The notes under the pieces were generated by a model. That model was not told the origin of the DNA. It saw only the letters and a list, made by a program, of their open reading frames with translations, and made no database searches. Position numbers and translations under genes: made by a program. From Streptomyces fructofermentans (lineage in GTDB: Bacteria; Actinomycetota; Actinomycetes; Streptomycetales; Streptomycetaceae), in NCBI RefSeq assembly GCF_014651055.1, contig NZ_BMWD01000014.1:1-64000 (forward strand): a stretch of 64,000 nt of DNA, read 5' to 3'. Positions 34,347 through 43,676 of the stretch are shown here, piece by piece (positions within the stretch are counted from its first letter, which is position 1; each line of letters begins with the position of its first letter).

Positions 34347-35527
34347 ACCCCCGAGCGCTGCTGAGCAGGCTGCACTTCCGCACCCGCCTGGCCATGGCGT
34401 TCTCCGGACTCTTCCTCCTCGCAGGCATCGTCCTCCTCACCTTCGTCGTGATACTCGCCCGCCACGGAACAGCCCAGCAGGTCCAGGGCGTCGCGATCAC
34501 TTACCAGGACGCGCCCAGCGGGCGGACCACACACCTCGAACCCGTACGCCCGACGCGTCCCGACCACACTGCCCGACCCCCGAGCGACGTCGCCACGCTC
34601 CAGAAGATCGAACAGACCGTGCAGGCCGTCCAGGACACCGCACTGCGCCAGATGGTGCTCTGGTCCGCCGTCGGCCTCCTCGTCATGGCCCTCCTGACAG
34701 GATTCCTCGGCTGGTGGCTCGCCGGACGCGCACTGCGACCCGTGTCCTCCATGACCGAAGCCGCCCGACGCATCAGCGAACAGAACCTGCACCAACGGCT
34801 CGCACTCACCGGGCCGGACGACGAACTCCACCGCCTCGCCGACACCTTCGACACCATGCTCGACCGGCTCGAGCGATCCTTCGAGAGCCAACGCCGCTTC
34901 GTGGCCAACGCCTCCCACGAACTCAAGACACCCCTCGCCGTCCAACGCACCACACTCCAGGTCGGCCTCGCCGACCCCCTCCCCGACGACCTCGTCGAAG
35001 TCCGCGAAGACCTGCTCACCGCCAACCGGGAAGCGGAACAGCTCATCAACGCACTCCTGCTCCTGGCCCGCGGCGACCGCGGACCGGAGAAGACCGAGCC
35101 CGTGGACCTCACAGCGAGCGCCGAGTCCGTGATCGCCGAACTCGCCCCGCTCGCGGCCGAATGCGGCATGCGCGTCGACACCGACGCCGCCACGTCGCTG
35201 GTCGTTCCCGGCGATCCCGTCCTGCTGCGCCATCTGCTGACGAACCTGGTCCGCAACGCCATCCAGTACAACCATCTCGGCGGCCACGTCCTCGTACGCT
35301 TCGACGCCGCCACCATGACGGTGACCAACACCGGTCCCCTCATCCCCGCCGACCGCATCCCCGACCTCTTCGAACCCTTCCGGCGCCTCGACCAGGACCG
35401 CACTGCGACCACCGGCCACGGCCTGGGCCTCTCCATCGCCGCTTCCATCGCCCAGGCCCACCACGCCACCCTGACGGCCCGGCCCGGCCCAGAGGGCGGA
35501 CTGATACTCACGCTGCGCTTCCCCTGA
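34337..35527 (+). CDS. Membrane histidine kinase
   Basis: A 396-residue kinase: TM1 about 17-41, a short 60-residue extracellular loop, TM2 about 106-128, HAMP, HisKA box FVANASHELKTPLAVQ with His194, N box NLVRNAIQYNH, and G box GHGLGLSIAASIA. The short loop resembles kinases that sense at the membrane or through the partner transporter. GTG 34337 lies inside the regulator's 3' end, so the pair is translationally coupled. Confidence 0.92.
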   Translation: MRLNPRALLSRLHFRTRLAMAFSGLFLLAGIVLLTFVVILARHGTAQQVQGVAITYQDAPSGRTTHLEPVRPTRPDHTARPPSDVATLQKIEQTVQAVQDTALRQMVLWSAVGLLVMALLTGFLGWWLAGRALRPVSSMTEAARRISEQNLHQRLALTGPDDELHRLADTFDTMLDRLERSFESQRRFVANASHELKTPLAVQRTTLQVGLADPLPDDLVEVREDLLTANREAEQLINALLLLARGDRGPEKTEPVDLTASAESVIAELAPLAAECGMRVDTDAATSLVVPGDPVLLRHLLTNLVRNAIQYNHLGGHVLVRFDAATMTVTNTGPLIPADRIPDLFEPFRRLDQDRTATTGHGLGLSIAASIAQAHHATLTARPGPEGGLILTLRFP

Positions 35528-35763
35528 GCGTCGGCCACGTCGGCGGATCACCCCTCTGACGACGGTGAGGGCCACCGAAACAGGAGGCAACGCCTGGCGT
35601 GCCCGGGACCGGCAGGTCTCCAACCACCACGGGTGAGACCGTCGCCATGATGTCCTGGGCGGGTCCATTTCTGCGCCGGGCCGGCGGGGGCAGCAGGCCT
35701 CCGCCCGGCCACAGCCGCCGCCACGGGCGCGGTTACTCCCGTGCCGCGCGGCAACCGCGCGAG

Positions 35764-36396
35764 TCAGGCGGCGCTCTTCACATGGCGGACCAGCCACGCC
35801 AGCAGGGCGTCCAGGTCGGCGGCGGCCGAGAGGAACCGGTCGACTGCCTCGGGGGTGTGCAGCCACTCCTCGCAGCCGAGGGAGCGGGCGGCGATCAGAG
35901 AACGGTGCCGCAGCAGGTCCGTACGACTGCCGCTCGTCGGGTAGCCGCGTGGAGGGCGTTTCATCACGTCCCCGGAGACGTCGTAGCCCTTGTTCCGCAC
36001 GTCCTCGACGATGGCGGACAGTTCGCGGCCGCTCCCCTCGGCGGCCACGGCCTTGCGGAACATGTCCACCTGACCGGGATCGGGGTACCACCAGGCGCCC
36101 TGGATCCGCAGACCGTCCAGGGAGAACCGGACACCGATCTCGACCTTGCGGCCGAGGCGGATCACCGCGCTCTGGTTCTGCCACCACCAGGAGCCGGTGC
36201 GGTAGTGCCAGACGGAGAAGTCCTCGTAACGCGGGTCGGCGTCCGCGACATCGCTCAGCAGCGCGACCATCGGCCGGCGGACCAGGCGTTCGCGATCCGC
36301 ACGACAGCGCTCACGGGTCGCGAGGGTCGGTTCGGCCTGGAGCTGCCACAACACGTCCATGGCCTGCTCCGGCCAACCCGTGAACTGTCCCTGCAT
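35764..36396 (-). CDS. DUF2461 family protein
   Basis: A 210-residue soluble protein of the DUF2461 (conserved TIGR02453-type) family: an N-terminal helix followed by DPRYEDFSVWHYRTGSWWWQ, VEIGVRFSLDGLRIQGAWWYPDPGQVDMFRKAV, and DVSGDVMKRPPRGYP, then RSLIAARSLG. Family function unknown. ATG 36396. It is divergent from the MFS gene and separated from the kinase gene by 236 bases without a gene. Confidence 0.75.
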   Translation of the reverse strand: MQGQFTGWPEQAMDVLWQLQAEPTLATRERCRADRERLVRRPMVALLSDVADADPRYEDFSVWHYRTGSWWWQNQSAVIRLGRKVEIGVRFSLDGLRIQGAWWYPDPGQVDMFRKAVAAEGSGRELSAIVEDVRNKGYDVSGDVMKRPPRGYPTSGSRTDLLRHRSLIAARSLGCEEWLHTPEAVDRFLSAAADLDALLAWLVRHVKSAA

Positions 36397-36585
36397 GCGG
36401 GCAGGTTAGCCCACGCGCGGTCCACGTACGGGGACATCGGACGGGGAGCGGGGTGAAGTGGACTCCTCCCCGCACGGCTTGAATCAAGCCGTGGGGCCGT
36501 CGCCCGTGCGGAGGCCCTTCGCCCGTCAGCGGCCACGGATAAAACCCGTTGATGAGAGCGCGCCCCAACCCCGACGATCAGGCGC

Positions 36586-37833
36586 ATGTCTGCTGCCCTG
36601 GCGCCGCTGCGTCACCGCCCGTTCCGTCAGCTACTCATCGGGACGACGGCGAACCTGCTCGGCAACGGCGTCGCGCCGATCGCTCTGGCCTTCGCCGTGC
36701 TCGACGCCACCGGCTCGGTCGGCTCGCTGGGGTTGGTGGTCGGCGCCCACTCCCTCACCAGCATCCTGTTCCTCCTCTACGGCGGAGTACTGGCCGACCG
36801 GCTGCCGCGCGGCCCGCTCCTGGTCGGCTGCAGCGTGGTGAGCGCCGCGAGCCAGGCGGTGATCGCCTCCCTGGTCCTCACCCACAACACGGCCATCCCC
36901 CTGCTGATGGTGCTCGCCGCGGTCAACGGGGCGTCGAGTTCCTGCTACCAGCCCGCCGCCCAGGCGCTGCTGCCCCAGACCGTGCCGGCCGACTCCCGCC
37001 GCGCCGCCCTCGCGCTTTCCCGGATCGCCGGCAGCAGCGCGATGATCGCGGGTGCCTCGCTGGGCGGCGTGCTGGTCGCCGCGGTCGGCCCAGGGTGGGG
37101 CCTGGCAGTCGACGCGCTGAGCTTCGCGCTCGCCGCCGCGTGCTTCGCCCAGGTCCGCGTCCAGGTCCCACCGCCCGTGCCCAGCCCCGGCGTGGTCCAC
37201 GAACTGCGGGTCGGCTGGCAGGAGTTCACCTCGCGCAGCTGGGTGTGGGTGATCGTGGTCGCGTTCTGCTTCCTCAACGCCGGCCTCACCGCCTCGTTCA
37301 CCGTCCTCGGCCCGGCCGTCGCCGACACCACCGGGATCGGCCGCACCGGCTGGGGACTTGCCCTCGCCGCGGGATCGCTCGGCGCGGTCGCCGGCGGCGT
37401 CCTGTCGCTGAAGTGGCGGCCCCGCCGCGCGATCCTGATCGGCTGCGCCCTGATGGGCCTGACGGCGACGACCCCGCTGCTGCTCGCGCTCGCCCCGTAC
37501 ACCTGGGCGCTGGTCGCGGCCAACTTCGTGGCGGGCGTGGGCACCGAACAGGCAGGTGTCGCCTGGTACTCGACCCTCAACGAGCAGATCCCCGAGGACC
37601 GCCTTGCCCGCGTCTACGCCTACGACGACCTCGGCTCCTACCTCGCACTCCCGCTCGCCCAGTTCGCCGCCGGACCCGCCGTACTCCTCCTCGGCCTCCA
37701 TGCCACCCTCTACGCGGCCGCGGCGCTCATCCTCCTCGCCACGCTCACCATGGTCGCCACCCCGTCCATCCGCGCGCTGGCCCCGAAGCCCGCAGAACCA
37801 CTGCCCGCCTCCGAAGCGCCGGTGCCTCGCTGA
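36586..37833 (+). CDS. MFS transporter (enterobactin-exporter-like)
   Basis: A 415-residue, about 12-helix transporter of the major facilitator superfamily. Seen: RQLLIGTTANLLGNGVAPIALAFAVL, the loop-2/3 motif GGVLADRLPRGPLLVG, ALLPQTVPADSRRAALALSRI, and a second half beginning AFCFLNAGLTASFTVLG. Resembles the EntS/drug exporter branch. ATG 36586 has no strong ribosome-binding site. Substrate unknown. Confidence 0.85.
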   Translation: MSAALAPLRHRPFRQLLIGTTANLLGNGVAPIALAFAVLDATGSVGSLGLVVGAHSLTSILFLLYGGVLADRLPRGPLLVGCSVVSAASQAVIASLVLTHNTAIPLLMVLAAVNGASSSCYQPAAQALLPQTVPADSRRAALALSRIAGSSAMIAGASLGGVLVAAVGPGWGLAVDALSFALAAACFAQVRVQVPPPVPSPGVVHELRVGWQEFTSRSWVWVIVVAFCFLNAGLTASFTVLGPAVADTTGIGRTGWGLALAAGSLGAVAGGVLSLKWRPRRAILIGCALMGLTATTPLLLALAPYTWALVAANFVAGVGTEQAGVAWYSTLNEQIPEDRLARVYAYDDLGSYLALPLAQFAAGPAVLLLGLHATLYAAAALILLATLTMVATPSIRALAPKPAEPLPASEAPVPR

Positions 37834-37881
37834 ACTCGACCTGGACGCGCACAAGAACCGCAGGCGGCGTTTCGGGCACGC

Positions 37882-38385
37882 TCAGATCCTGTCGATCTGC
37901 CAGCCGATCATGCCGGTGGCTGCCTTGTCGCCCCTGACGTCGATACGGAAGGGCTCGTCTGCGGTGAGGCGTTGCTGGACCACGGCCCCGTCACACGGCA
38001 CTGTGGCCTTGTTGCCCGCGCCGGCCGGGGTGAGCAACAGCCGGGCAGTGCCGGTACCGACACACACAAGGTTGAGGCGGTACGTCTCGCCCTTGTCCAG
38101 CACGGGCTCCGTGTGGATACCTTCGCTCGCCCGTTCCACGCCGGACTCCACCGTGCTCCCGCCGGCGAAGCCGGCGAGAGCCGCCTCAACCTGCCCGGTG
38201 AGCTCCTTCTCCGATACGCCGGGGGAAATGGCGCCCGCCGTCGCGGTAGTGGTGGGTGAAGGTGACTCGTCAGCGGTATCCCTGCCGCCGGACGTGCAGG
38301 ACGCCAGCAGGAACGCGGACGCGAGTGCGATCCCCACATATGCGCCGACTCCCACATTCCCACCGGCCTTCGCCTTGGCGATCAC
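37882..38385 (-). CDS. Lipoprotein, 167 aa
   Basis: An exported lipoprotein: hydrophobic segment GVGAYVGIALASAFLLASC gives a lipobox LLAS-C at about residue 30, followed by a Ser/Thr/Pro-rich linker and a domain with two cysteines (LNLVCVGTG, ATVPCDG) that probably pair. The end GMIGWQIDRI is part of a beta-rich fold. I recognise no named domain. GTG 38385 overlaps the stop of a 51-residue peptide gene (GTGA), so it is translated with it. Convergent with the MFS gene. Confidence 0.7.
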   Translation of the reverse strand: MIAKAKAGGNVGVGAYVGIALASAFLLASCTSGGRDTADESPSPTTTATAGAISPGVSEKELTGQVEAALAGFAGGSTVESGVERASEGIHTEPVLDKGETYRLNLVCVGTGTARLLLTPAGAGNKATVPCDGAVVQQRLTADEPFRIDVRGDKAATGMIGWQIDRI

Positions 38386-38537
38386 CGCGCGCAGTTCCCA
38401 CTTCGCATGCGGCTCCCGGACGCTGCCGGGTCGCCCGAAGGGTCATGGCTGTCGGCAGTTGCCATCGCCGTGGGCGCGCCCAGTACGAGCAGCGCAGTGG
38501 CAGCGCTGGTCGAGGCGCGCCGTGTGCCGATGCCCAT
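38382..38537 (-). CDS. 51-residue secreted peptide, coupled to the lipoprotein gene
   Basis: A short frame, ATG 38537, with a strong site GGAGAGGTGAGAC directly upstream. It encodes a basic N-terminus, a hydrophobic core (ATALLVLGAPTAMATA) with an Ala-x-Ala cleavage pattern, then about 30 hydrophilic residues with one cysteine. Its TGA overlaps the lipoprotein GTG start. It may be an exported peptide or a leader that sets lipoprotein translation. No family recognised. Confidence 0.5.
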   Translation of the reverse strand: MGIGTRRASTSAATALLVLGAPTAMATADSHDPSGDPAASGSRMRSGNCAR

Positions 38538-38822
38538 GTCTCACCTCTCCGGTGGACCGCCCCCGTGGCGATCCATACCCGAGAACCTACGTACACAGCA
38601 TGGGCACAACAAGAAGATGATCAACCTTCTGAGCGTAATTTGAGGATCCATCCACAAAACGAGCGAAATTCGCCCGACGCCCCCTATGGGACTGGGCCCG
38701 CTCCATCTCCTGACGTGACGGTTCGGGCGAAATTCATCATGTGCTCACGCCTGATCCTTGCGGAGGCCGAATACCTGGCCTTGGCTTCGCTGCGTCCAAC
38801 CGGTTCAACAGACGAGGCACAG

Positions 38823-39902
38823 ATGGCCCTCCGGCACGCAGTCGCCAGCCTGACCTTCCTTTCCGTACTGGCCGCTCCGGCCACGGCTCAGGCGGCTACA
38901 GCCACCCACGATCACCAGCACAAGCCCCCGCGCAAGACCGCTTTCGACCTGCAGGCACACCGCGGAGGCATCGGGCTGACCACCGAGGAGTCCCTCGAGG
39001 GCTTCGGCAAGGCACTGCGCCTCGGCGTCAGCACACTCGAGCTGGACACGCAGGTCACGAAGGACCAGAAGGTCGTCGTCACGCACGACCGCAAGGTCAG
39101 CGCCCAGAAGTGCGCGGACACCGCCCCGGTCGTACCCGACGATCCGCTCTACCCGTATGTCGGCAAGTACATCAAGGACCTGACTCTTGCCCAGGTCAAG
39201 ACGATGGACTGCGGCTATCAGCAGCTTCCCGGGTTCCCGGAGCAGGAGCAGGTCAAGGGCTTCCGGATGGTCGAGCTGAAGGACGTTCTCGACCTGGTCA
39301 AAAGGTACAAGGCGAAGCGGGTCGGGCTGAACATCGAGACGAAGGTGGAGGCCGGCGCTCCGGAGCAGACCGCTCCCCGTGAGCTGTTCGTCCGCCGGGT
39401 CTTCGAGGAGATCCACCGGTCGGGCATCGAGAAGCAGGTCTCCGTCCAGTCCTTCGACTGGGGTGCGCTCAAGGAGATGCACCGGCTCGCGCCCGGCTAC
39501 CCCCTGGTCGCCCTGACGAACTACGACTTCCTCCAGGTGGGCAAGCCCGGAGCGTCCCCCTGGCTCGGTGGGATCGACGCCGACGACTACGACGGCGACT
39601 TCGTGAAGGCCGCGGCGACCATCCGCGGCGTCACCGCGCTGTCCCCGAACTACGGTTTCCCGCAGAGCGGGACGATCGCGGACCCGGACTTCCGGTTCTA
39701 CCCCGACAGGAAGATGGTCGCCGACGCCCACAGGCGCGGGCTGAAGGTCATTCCCTGGACCTGTGACGACCCGGCCACCATTGGGGCGCTCATGGACATG
39801 GGCATCGACGGGATCATCACCAACTACCCGAACCGCGTACGGCAGATCATGGCCGACCGCGGGATGCGGCTGCCCAAGGCGTATCCCGCACCGCGTCACT
39901 GA
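38823..39902 (+). CDS. Secreted glycerophosphodiester phosphodiesterase
   Basis: A 359-residue exported GDPD-family enzyme: signal peptide (about 1-24, ending ATAQA), then the TIM-barrel motif LQAHRGGIGLTTEESLEGFGKAL, the metal-binding ELDTQVTKDQKVVVTHDR, VGLNIETKVEAG and C-terminal KVIPWTCDDPATIGALMDMGIDGIITNYP. It should release glycerol 3-phosphate from glycerophosphodiesters outside the cell, a phosphate- or glycerol-scavenging role. Start ATG 38823 has a GAGG site; earlier in-frame codons lack one. Confidence 0.92.
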   Translation: MALRHAVASLTFLSVLAAPATAQAATATHDHQHKPPRKTAFDLQAHRGGIGLTTEESLEGFGKALRLGVSTLELDTQVTKDQKVVVTHDRKVSAQKCADTAPVVPDDPLYPYVGKYIKDLTLAQVKTMDCGYQQLPGFPEQEQVKGFRMVELKDVLDLVKRYKAKRVGLNIETKVEAGAPEQTAPRELFVRRVFEEIHRSGIEKQVSVQSFDWGALKEMHRLAPGYPLVALTNYDFLQVGKPGASPWLGGIDADDYDGDFVKAAATIRGVTALSPNYGFPQSGTIADPDFRFYPDRKMVADAHRRGLKVIPWTCDDPATIGALMDMGIDGIITNYPNRVRQIMADRGMRLPKAYPAPRH

Positions 39903-40076
39903 TCCCCACGGCACACGCCCGGGCACGGCGTCCCGCGGACGTGTGCGAATCGCCGGCAGGCATTCCGGCGCCGCGTCCAGGCACCCGCCTTGCGTCGCCG
40001 TGCTGCCCCGGACGGCGTGTTCGTCCGGGGCAGCACGGCGGAAGCGGCACCACGCGGCTTCCGCGTGGCTGTTCCG

Positions 40077-40916
40077 TCACTTCACCGATCCGGCCATCAC
40101 CCCCTGCACGAAGTGGCGCTGGAAGGCGAAGAACACGGCTACCGGGATCACCAGGGACAGGAACGCCCCGGGCGCCAGGACGTCGATGTTGCTTCCGAAC
40201 TGGCGTATCTGCGACTGGAGTTCAACGGTCAAGGGCTGTGCGGAACCGTCGGCGAAGAGCAGGGCCACCAGCATGTCGTTCCAGACCCAGAGGAACTGGA
40301 AGATGGCGAGGCTGGCGATGGCCGGCCGGCCCACGGGCAGCACCAGCCGTGTGAAGATGCGCCATTCGTTCCCGCCGTCCATCCGGGCCGCCTCCAGCAT
40401 CTCCTTCGGCATCTCCGCGAAGTAGTTGCGCAGCAGGAAGATGGCGAACGGAAGCCCGTAGGACACGTGGAAGAGGACGACGCCGGGAATGGTGCCGAAC
40501 AGGCCGAGCTGGCCGAAGAGTTTGGCCACCGGCAGCAGCCCGATCTGGACGGGTACCACCAGCAGGGCGACGACGAGGAGGAAAACCGCGTCCCTGCCTG
40601 GGAAGTCCAGCCAGGCGAAGGCGTATCCGGCGAGCGCCGCGATGACGACGACGAGGACGGTTGCCGGGACCGAGATCAGTACGGTGTTCCAGAACGCCTG
40701 GGTCATGCCGGTGTTGCCCAGCAGCGCCGAGTAGTTGTCGAAGGACAGCTGCCCGGGGCTCTTCAGCGAGGTCCACCAGCCGCCGTCGGCCGTGTCCTGT
40801 GCCGAGCGCAGTGAGGACAGGAACAGGCCGGCGAGCGGGGTGAGCCATACCAGGCCGACGACGACGAGGAACGCCTGCACCAGGCTGCTTCCGAGCCCTC
40901 GCTTGAGCGCGTTCAT
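40077..40916 (-). CDS. Alpha-glucoside ABC transporter permease (AglG-type)
   Basis: A 279-residue six-helix sugar permease (MalG/AglG branch). Seen: N-terminal helix ALVQ-region LVQAFLVVVGLVWLTPLAGL, the EAA loop EMLEAARMDGGNEWRIFTRLVLP, and a C-terminal end FFAFQRHFVQGVMAGSVK typical of MalG proteins. ATG 40916 overlaps the upstream permease stop (ATGA). Third transporter gene of the operon led by the GH13 enzyme; no ATPase gene is present, so a shared MsiK-type ATPase elsewhere is likely. Confidence 0.9.
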   Translation of the reverse strand: MNALKRGLGSSLVQAFLVVVGLVWLTPLAGLFLSSLRSAQDTADGGWWTSLKSPGQLSFDNYSALLGNTGMTQAFWNTVLISVPATVLVVVIAALAGYAFAWLDFPGRDAVFLLVVALLVVPVQIGLLPVAKLFGQLGLFGTIPGVVLFHVSYGLPFAIFLLRNYFAEMPKEMLEAARMDGGNEWRIFTRLVLPVGRPAIASLAIFQFLWVWNDMLVALLFADGSAQPLTVELQSQIRQFGSNIDVLAPGAFLSLVIPVAVFFAFQRHFVQGVMAGSVK

Positions 40917-42274
40917 CGTTGGCTCCCTCGGAAGCGACGGACGTTGAAGACCATGGCGGGGATGACGAGGAGGAGCAGCAGCACGCCCAGGGCGCTGCCA
41001 AGTCCCTGGTTGTTGCCGCCGCCGAACGACACCAGCCACATCTGGGTGGCCAGCACGGTGGCGTCTTCCTGCACAGGTCCCGGCGCGATGATGTAGATGA
41101 GGTCGAAGACCTTCATGACGTTGATGACCAGGGTGACGAAGACGACGGTGAGCACGGGTGCGAGCAGCGGGACGGTGATCCGTTGGAAGATCTGCCATTC
41201 GTTGGCCCCGTCCATCCGGGCCGCTTCGAGTGCGTCGCGGGGCAGGGCGGCGAGCCCTGCGCCGATGAGCACCATGGCGAAGCCGGTCCAGATCCACAGG
41301 TAGGCGCCGATGATGGCGGGTGTGACGAGCGCGGGTCCGAGCCAGGAGATGCCGTCGTAGGGCGGGGCGAAGTTCGACGCCGGCAACTGCAGGGTGTAGG
41401 AGCCCGATCCGAGGTCCTGGAAGCGGAAGGAGCCGTCGGGCGCCGTGGTGGTACTGGCGATGGTCCTGCCGTCCTGCGCGACTTGGACGGTCATGGCCGG
41501 CAGCCCGCTCTCCTTCCGGTCGACCTGGCCCTGCCGGCCGCCGCCGCCGCGGGTGAAGTCCAGGTAGACGACTCCGCGCAGTTCGTCGGGTGCCGCGGTG
41601 CGCTGGGCCGCCGGGTGGGCGGGCCGGGCGTTCTGCGGCAGGTCCTGCGGGAGGACGCCGACGAGGCCGAGGTCGACGGTACGGCCCGGGGAAGCGGTCG
41701 CGGTCGTGCGGTACGAGCCGTCGGCCTCCTCGGTCAGGCCCTGGCCGTTGCGGGGGCGGGCGGTGGGATAGGTCGATGTTCCGGTGAAGGCGTCGTGCAC
41801 GGACACGGCGGCTGCGTTCAGGACGCCCTTGTCGGGGTCTTCGTCGTAGGCGAGCCGGAAGATGATGCCCGCGGCGAGGAAGGAGACGGCCATCGGCATG
41901 AACAGCAGCAGTTTGAACGCGGTTGCCCAGCGCACCCTTTCGACGAGGACGGCGAGGACGAGTCCGAGTCCGGTGAGCAGCGTCGGAGCGACGACCACCC
42001 AGATCGCCGTGTTGCGGACGGCCCTGATCGTGGCGGGGTCGTGGAACATCTCGCTGTAGTTGGCGCCGCCGACGAAGCGCGTGCCGGAGGCGTCGAAGAA
42101 GCTGCGGCCCACGGAGAACAGCACCGGGTAGACGACGAGCGCGCCGAGCAGCAGGAGTGCGGGGAACACGAAGGCGACGGCGATGATCCGGCCGCGGCGC
42201 CGGGCGCGGCGCCTGCCGTCGGGCTGGGTGACCGGCGGCGGCCCGCCCGCTTCCTTGAGGAGGGTGGCGGTCAT
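40913..42274 (-). CDS. Sugar ABC transporter permease with extracellular insert (AglF-type)
   Basis: A 453-residue permease, far longer than the usual 300. Helices run at about 30-55, 88-112 and 120-142; then residues about 150-310 are an inserted hydrophilic domain, followed by the remaining helices and the EAA loop ALEAARMDGANEWQIFQRITVP. Within the insert, residues 258-300 (MTVQVAQDGRTIASTTTAPD, GSFRFQDLGSGSYTLQLPAS) look like a carboxypeptidase-regulatory/Ig-type beta sandwich. ATG 42274, 5 bases after the binding-protein stop. The insert faces outside and may help dock the binding protein or sugar. Confidence 0.88.
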   Translation of the reverse strand: MTATLLKEAGGPPPVTQPDGRRRARRRGRIIAVAFVFPALLLLGALVVYPVLFSVGRSFFDASGTRFVGGANYSEMFHDPATIRAVRNTAIWVVVAPTLLTGLGLVLAVLVERVRWATAFKLLLFMPMAVSFLAAGIIFRLAYDEDPDKGVLNAAAVSVHDAFTGTSTYPTARPRNGQGLTEEADGSYRTTATASPGRTVDLGLVGVLPQDLPQNARPAHPAAQRTAAPDELRGVVYLDFTRGGGGRQGQVDRKESGLPAMTVQVAQDGRTIASTTTAPDGSFRFQDLGSGSYTLQLPASNFAPPYDGISWLGPALVTPAIIGAYLWIWTGFAMVLIGAGLAALPRDALEAARMDGANEWQIFQRITVPLLAPVLTVVFVTLVINVMKVFDLIYIIAPGPVQEDATVLATQMWLVSFGGGNNQGLGSALGVLLLLLVIPAMVFNVRRFRGSQR

Positions 42275-42279
42275 GGTGA

Positions 42280-43602
42280 TCAGCCCTTGTACGCCTTGGC
42301 CGCCGCGCTCTCCAGTGCGGCGGCGGTCCCCTTGGGGTTGGAGGGGTCGCGCAGGAAGTCCTGGAGCAGCTTCCACTCGCCGGCGCCCTTGGTCCCGCCG
42401 AACGCGGCCGGTGCCTGGTCGGACATGTCGAAGCGGACCGAGTCGCCGGCTTCGATCAGGGACTTGGCGGTCTCGCGGGTGACGTCGTCGCCGTAGGAGG
42501 CGAGGTCGAGCTTCTTGTTCGGGGACAGGAAGCCGCCCGCACCGGCCCAGACCGCGGATGCCTCGGGGGTGGTGAGGTACTCGAGGAACTGCATGGCGGC
42601 CTTCTGGTTCTTGCCGTCCTTGAGGACGACGGCCGCGTCACCGCCGCTGACCACGGGGGCTGTGCCGTCGCCGACCGCCGGGAAGGGGAAGAAGTCCGCG
42701 TCCTGGCCGATCTTCCTGCCGAACTGGTCCTTGGCGACTCCGGCGACGAAGTCGCCTTCGTAGACCATGCCGGCCTCGGGCTCGGGGCCGAAGACCTTCT
42801 CGACGGAGCCGGGGAAGTCGGTGTTGAGGGCTCCCTTCTGGCCGCCGGCTATCAGCTGCTTGTCCTTGAAGAGCTTGCCGAGGGTGGTGAGGGCCTCGAC
42901 GACGGTCGGGTCGGTCCACTTGATCCGGTGGGTGGCCAGGGCGTCGTACTTCTCGGGTCCGGCCTGGGAGAGGTAGATGTTCTCGAACCAGTCCGTGAGC
43001 GTCCAGCCGTCCTGGCCGGCGACGGAGAAGGCGGCGAGGCCCGAGTCGGAGACGGTGCGCCCGGCCTTCAGCATGGCGTCGTACGTCGTGGGGGGCTTGA
43101 CGCCGGCCTGGTCGAAGGCGTCGGGGCTGTACCAGACGGTGGACTTGTGGGCGGCCTTGAAGTACAGGCCGTACAGGGTGTCGTCGACGCTGCCGTAGTT
43201 CTTCCACACGCTTGCGTAGTCGGCGGTGATGGTCTGTTCGGCGGTCTTGGACAGGGGCGTGAGCCAGCCCTGCTTCGCGAACTGCTGGAGTACGCCGACC
43301 TGCGGGACCATCACGACGTCGGGGGCGTTGCCGCCCTCGATCTTGCTGCCGACGACGGTGGAGACGTTGTCGCCGGTGGAGACGAACTGGGTCTTGGCAC
43401 CGGTCTTCTCGGTGAAGGCGTCGAGGACCTTCTGGAAGTTCTTCTGCTCGCTGCCGGACCAGACTCCGGCCACGGTGATCGTCTGGCCGCTGAGGGACTT
43501 GTCGTCGCTGCCTGCCGTGACGGGGCCGCCGCCGCAGGCGGTCGCGCCGAGGGCCAGGACCAGGGTGGTGCAGCTCGCGAGCAGGGTCGTACGTCGCATC
43601 AT
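42280..43602 (-). CDS. Sugar-binding lipoprotein (AglE-type)
   Basis: A 440-residue solute-binding protein. Signal peptide with lipobox ending GATAC (Cys at about residue 23), then SGQTITVAGVWSGSEQKNFQKVLDAF, DNVSTVVGSKIEGGNAPDVVMVPQ, and GKNQKAAMQFLEYLTTPEASAVWA, all typical of family 1 sugar-binding proteins. ATG 43602 has GAAAGGG upstream; a neighbouring ATG at 43599 is possible. It delivers sugar, probably an alpha-glucoside, to the permeases encoded downstream. Confidence 0.92.
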   Translation of the reverse strand: MMRRTTLLASCTTLVLALGATACGGGPVTAGSDDKSLSGQTITVAGVWSGSEQKNFQKVLDAFTEKTGAKTQFVSTGDNVSTVVGSKIEGGNAPDVVMVPQVGVLQQFAKQGWLTPLSKTAEQTITADYASVWKNYGSVDDTLYGLYFKAAHKSTVWYSPDAFDQAGVKPPTTYDAMLKAGRTVSDSGLAAFSVAGQDGWTLTDWFENIYLSQAGPEKYDALATHRIKWTDPTVVEALTTLGKLFKDKQLIAGGQKGALNTDFPGSVEKVFGPEPEAGMVYEGDFVAGVAKDQFGRKIGQDADFFPFPAVGDGTAPVVSGGDAAVVLKDGKNQKAAMQFLEYLTTPEASAVWAGAGGFLSPNKKLDLASYGDDVTRETAKSLIEAGDSVRFDMSDQAPAAFGGTKGAGEWKLLQDFLRDPSNPKGTAAALESAAAKAYKG

Positions 43603-43676
43603 CGTTGATGCCCTTTCGGGAGAGCGTGAGATCGGGTGGGCGGTGTGGCTGCTGTGGGTGAACTTGCGGTGGGGCG

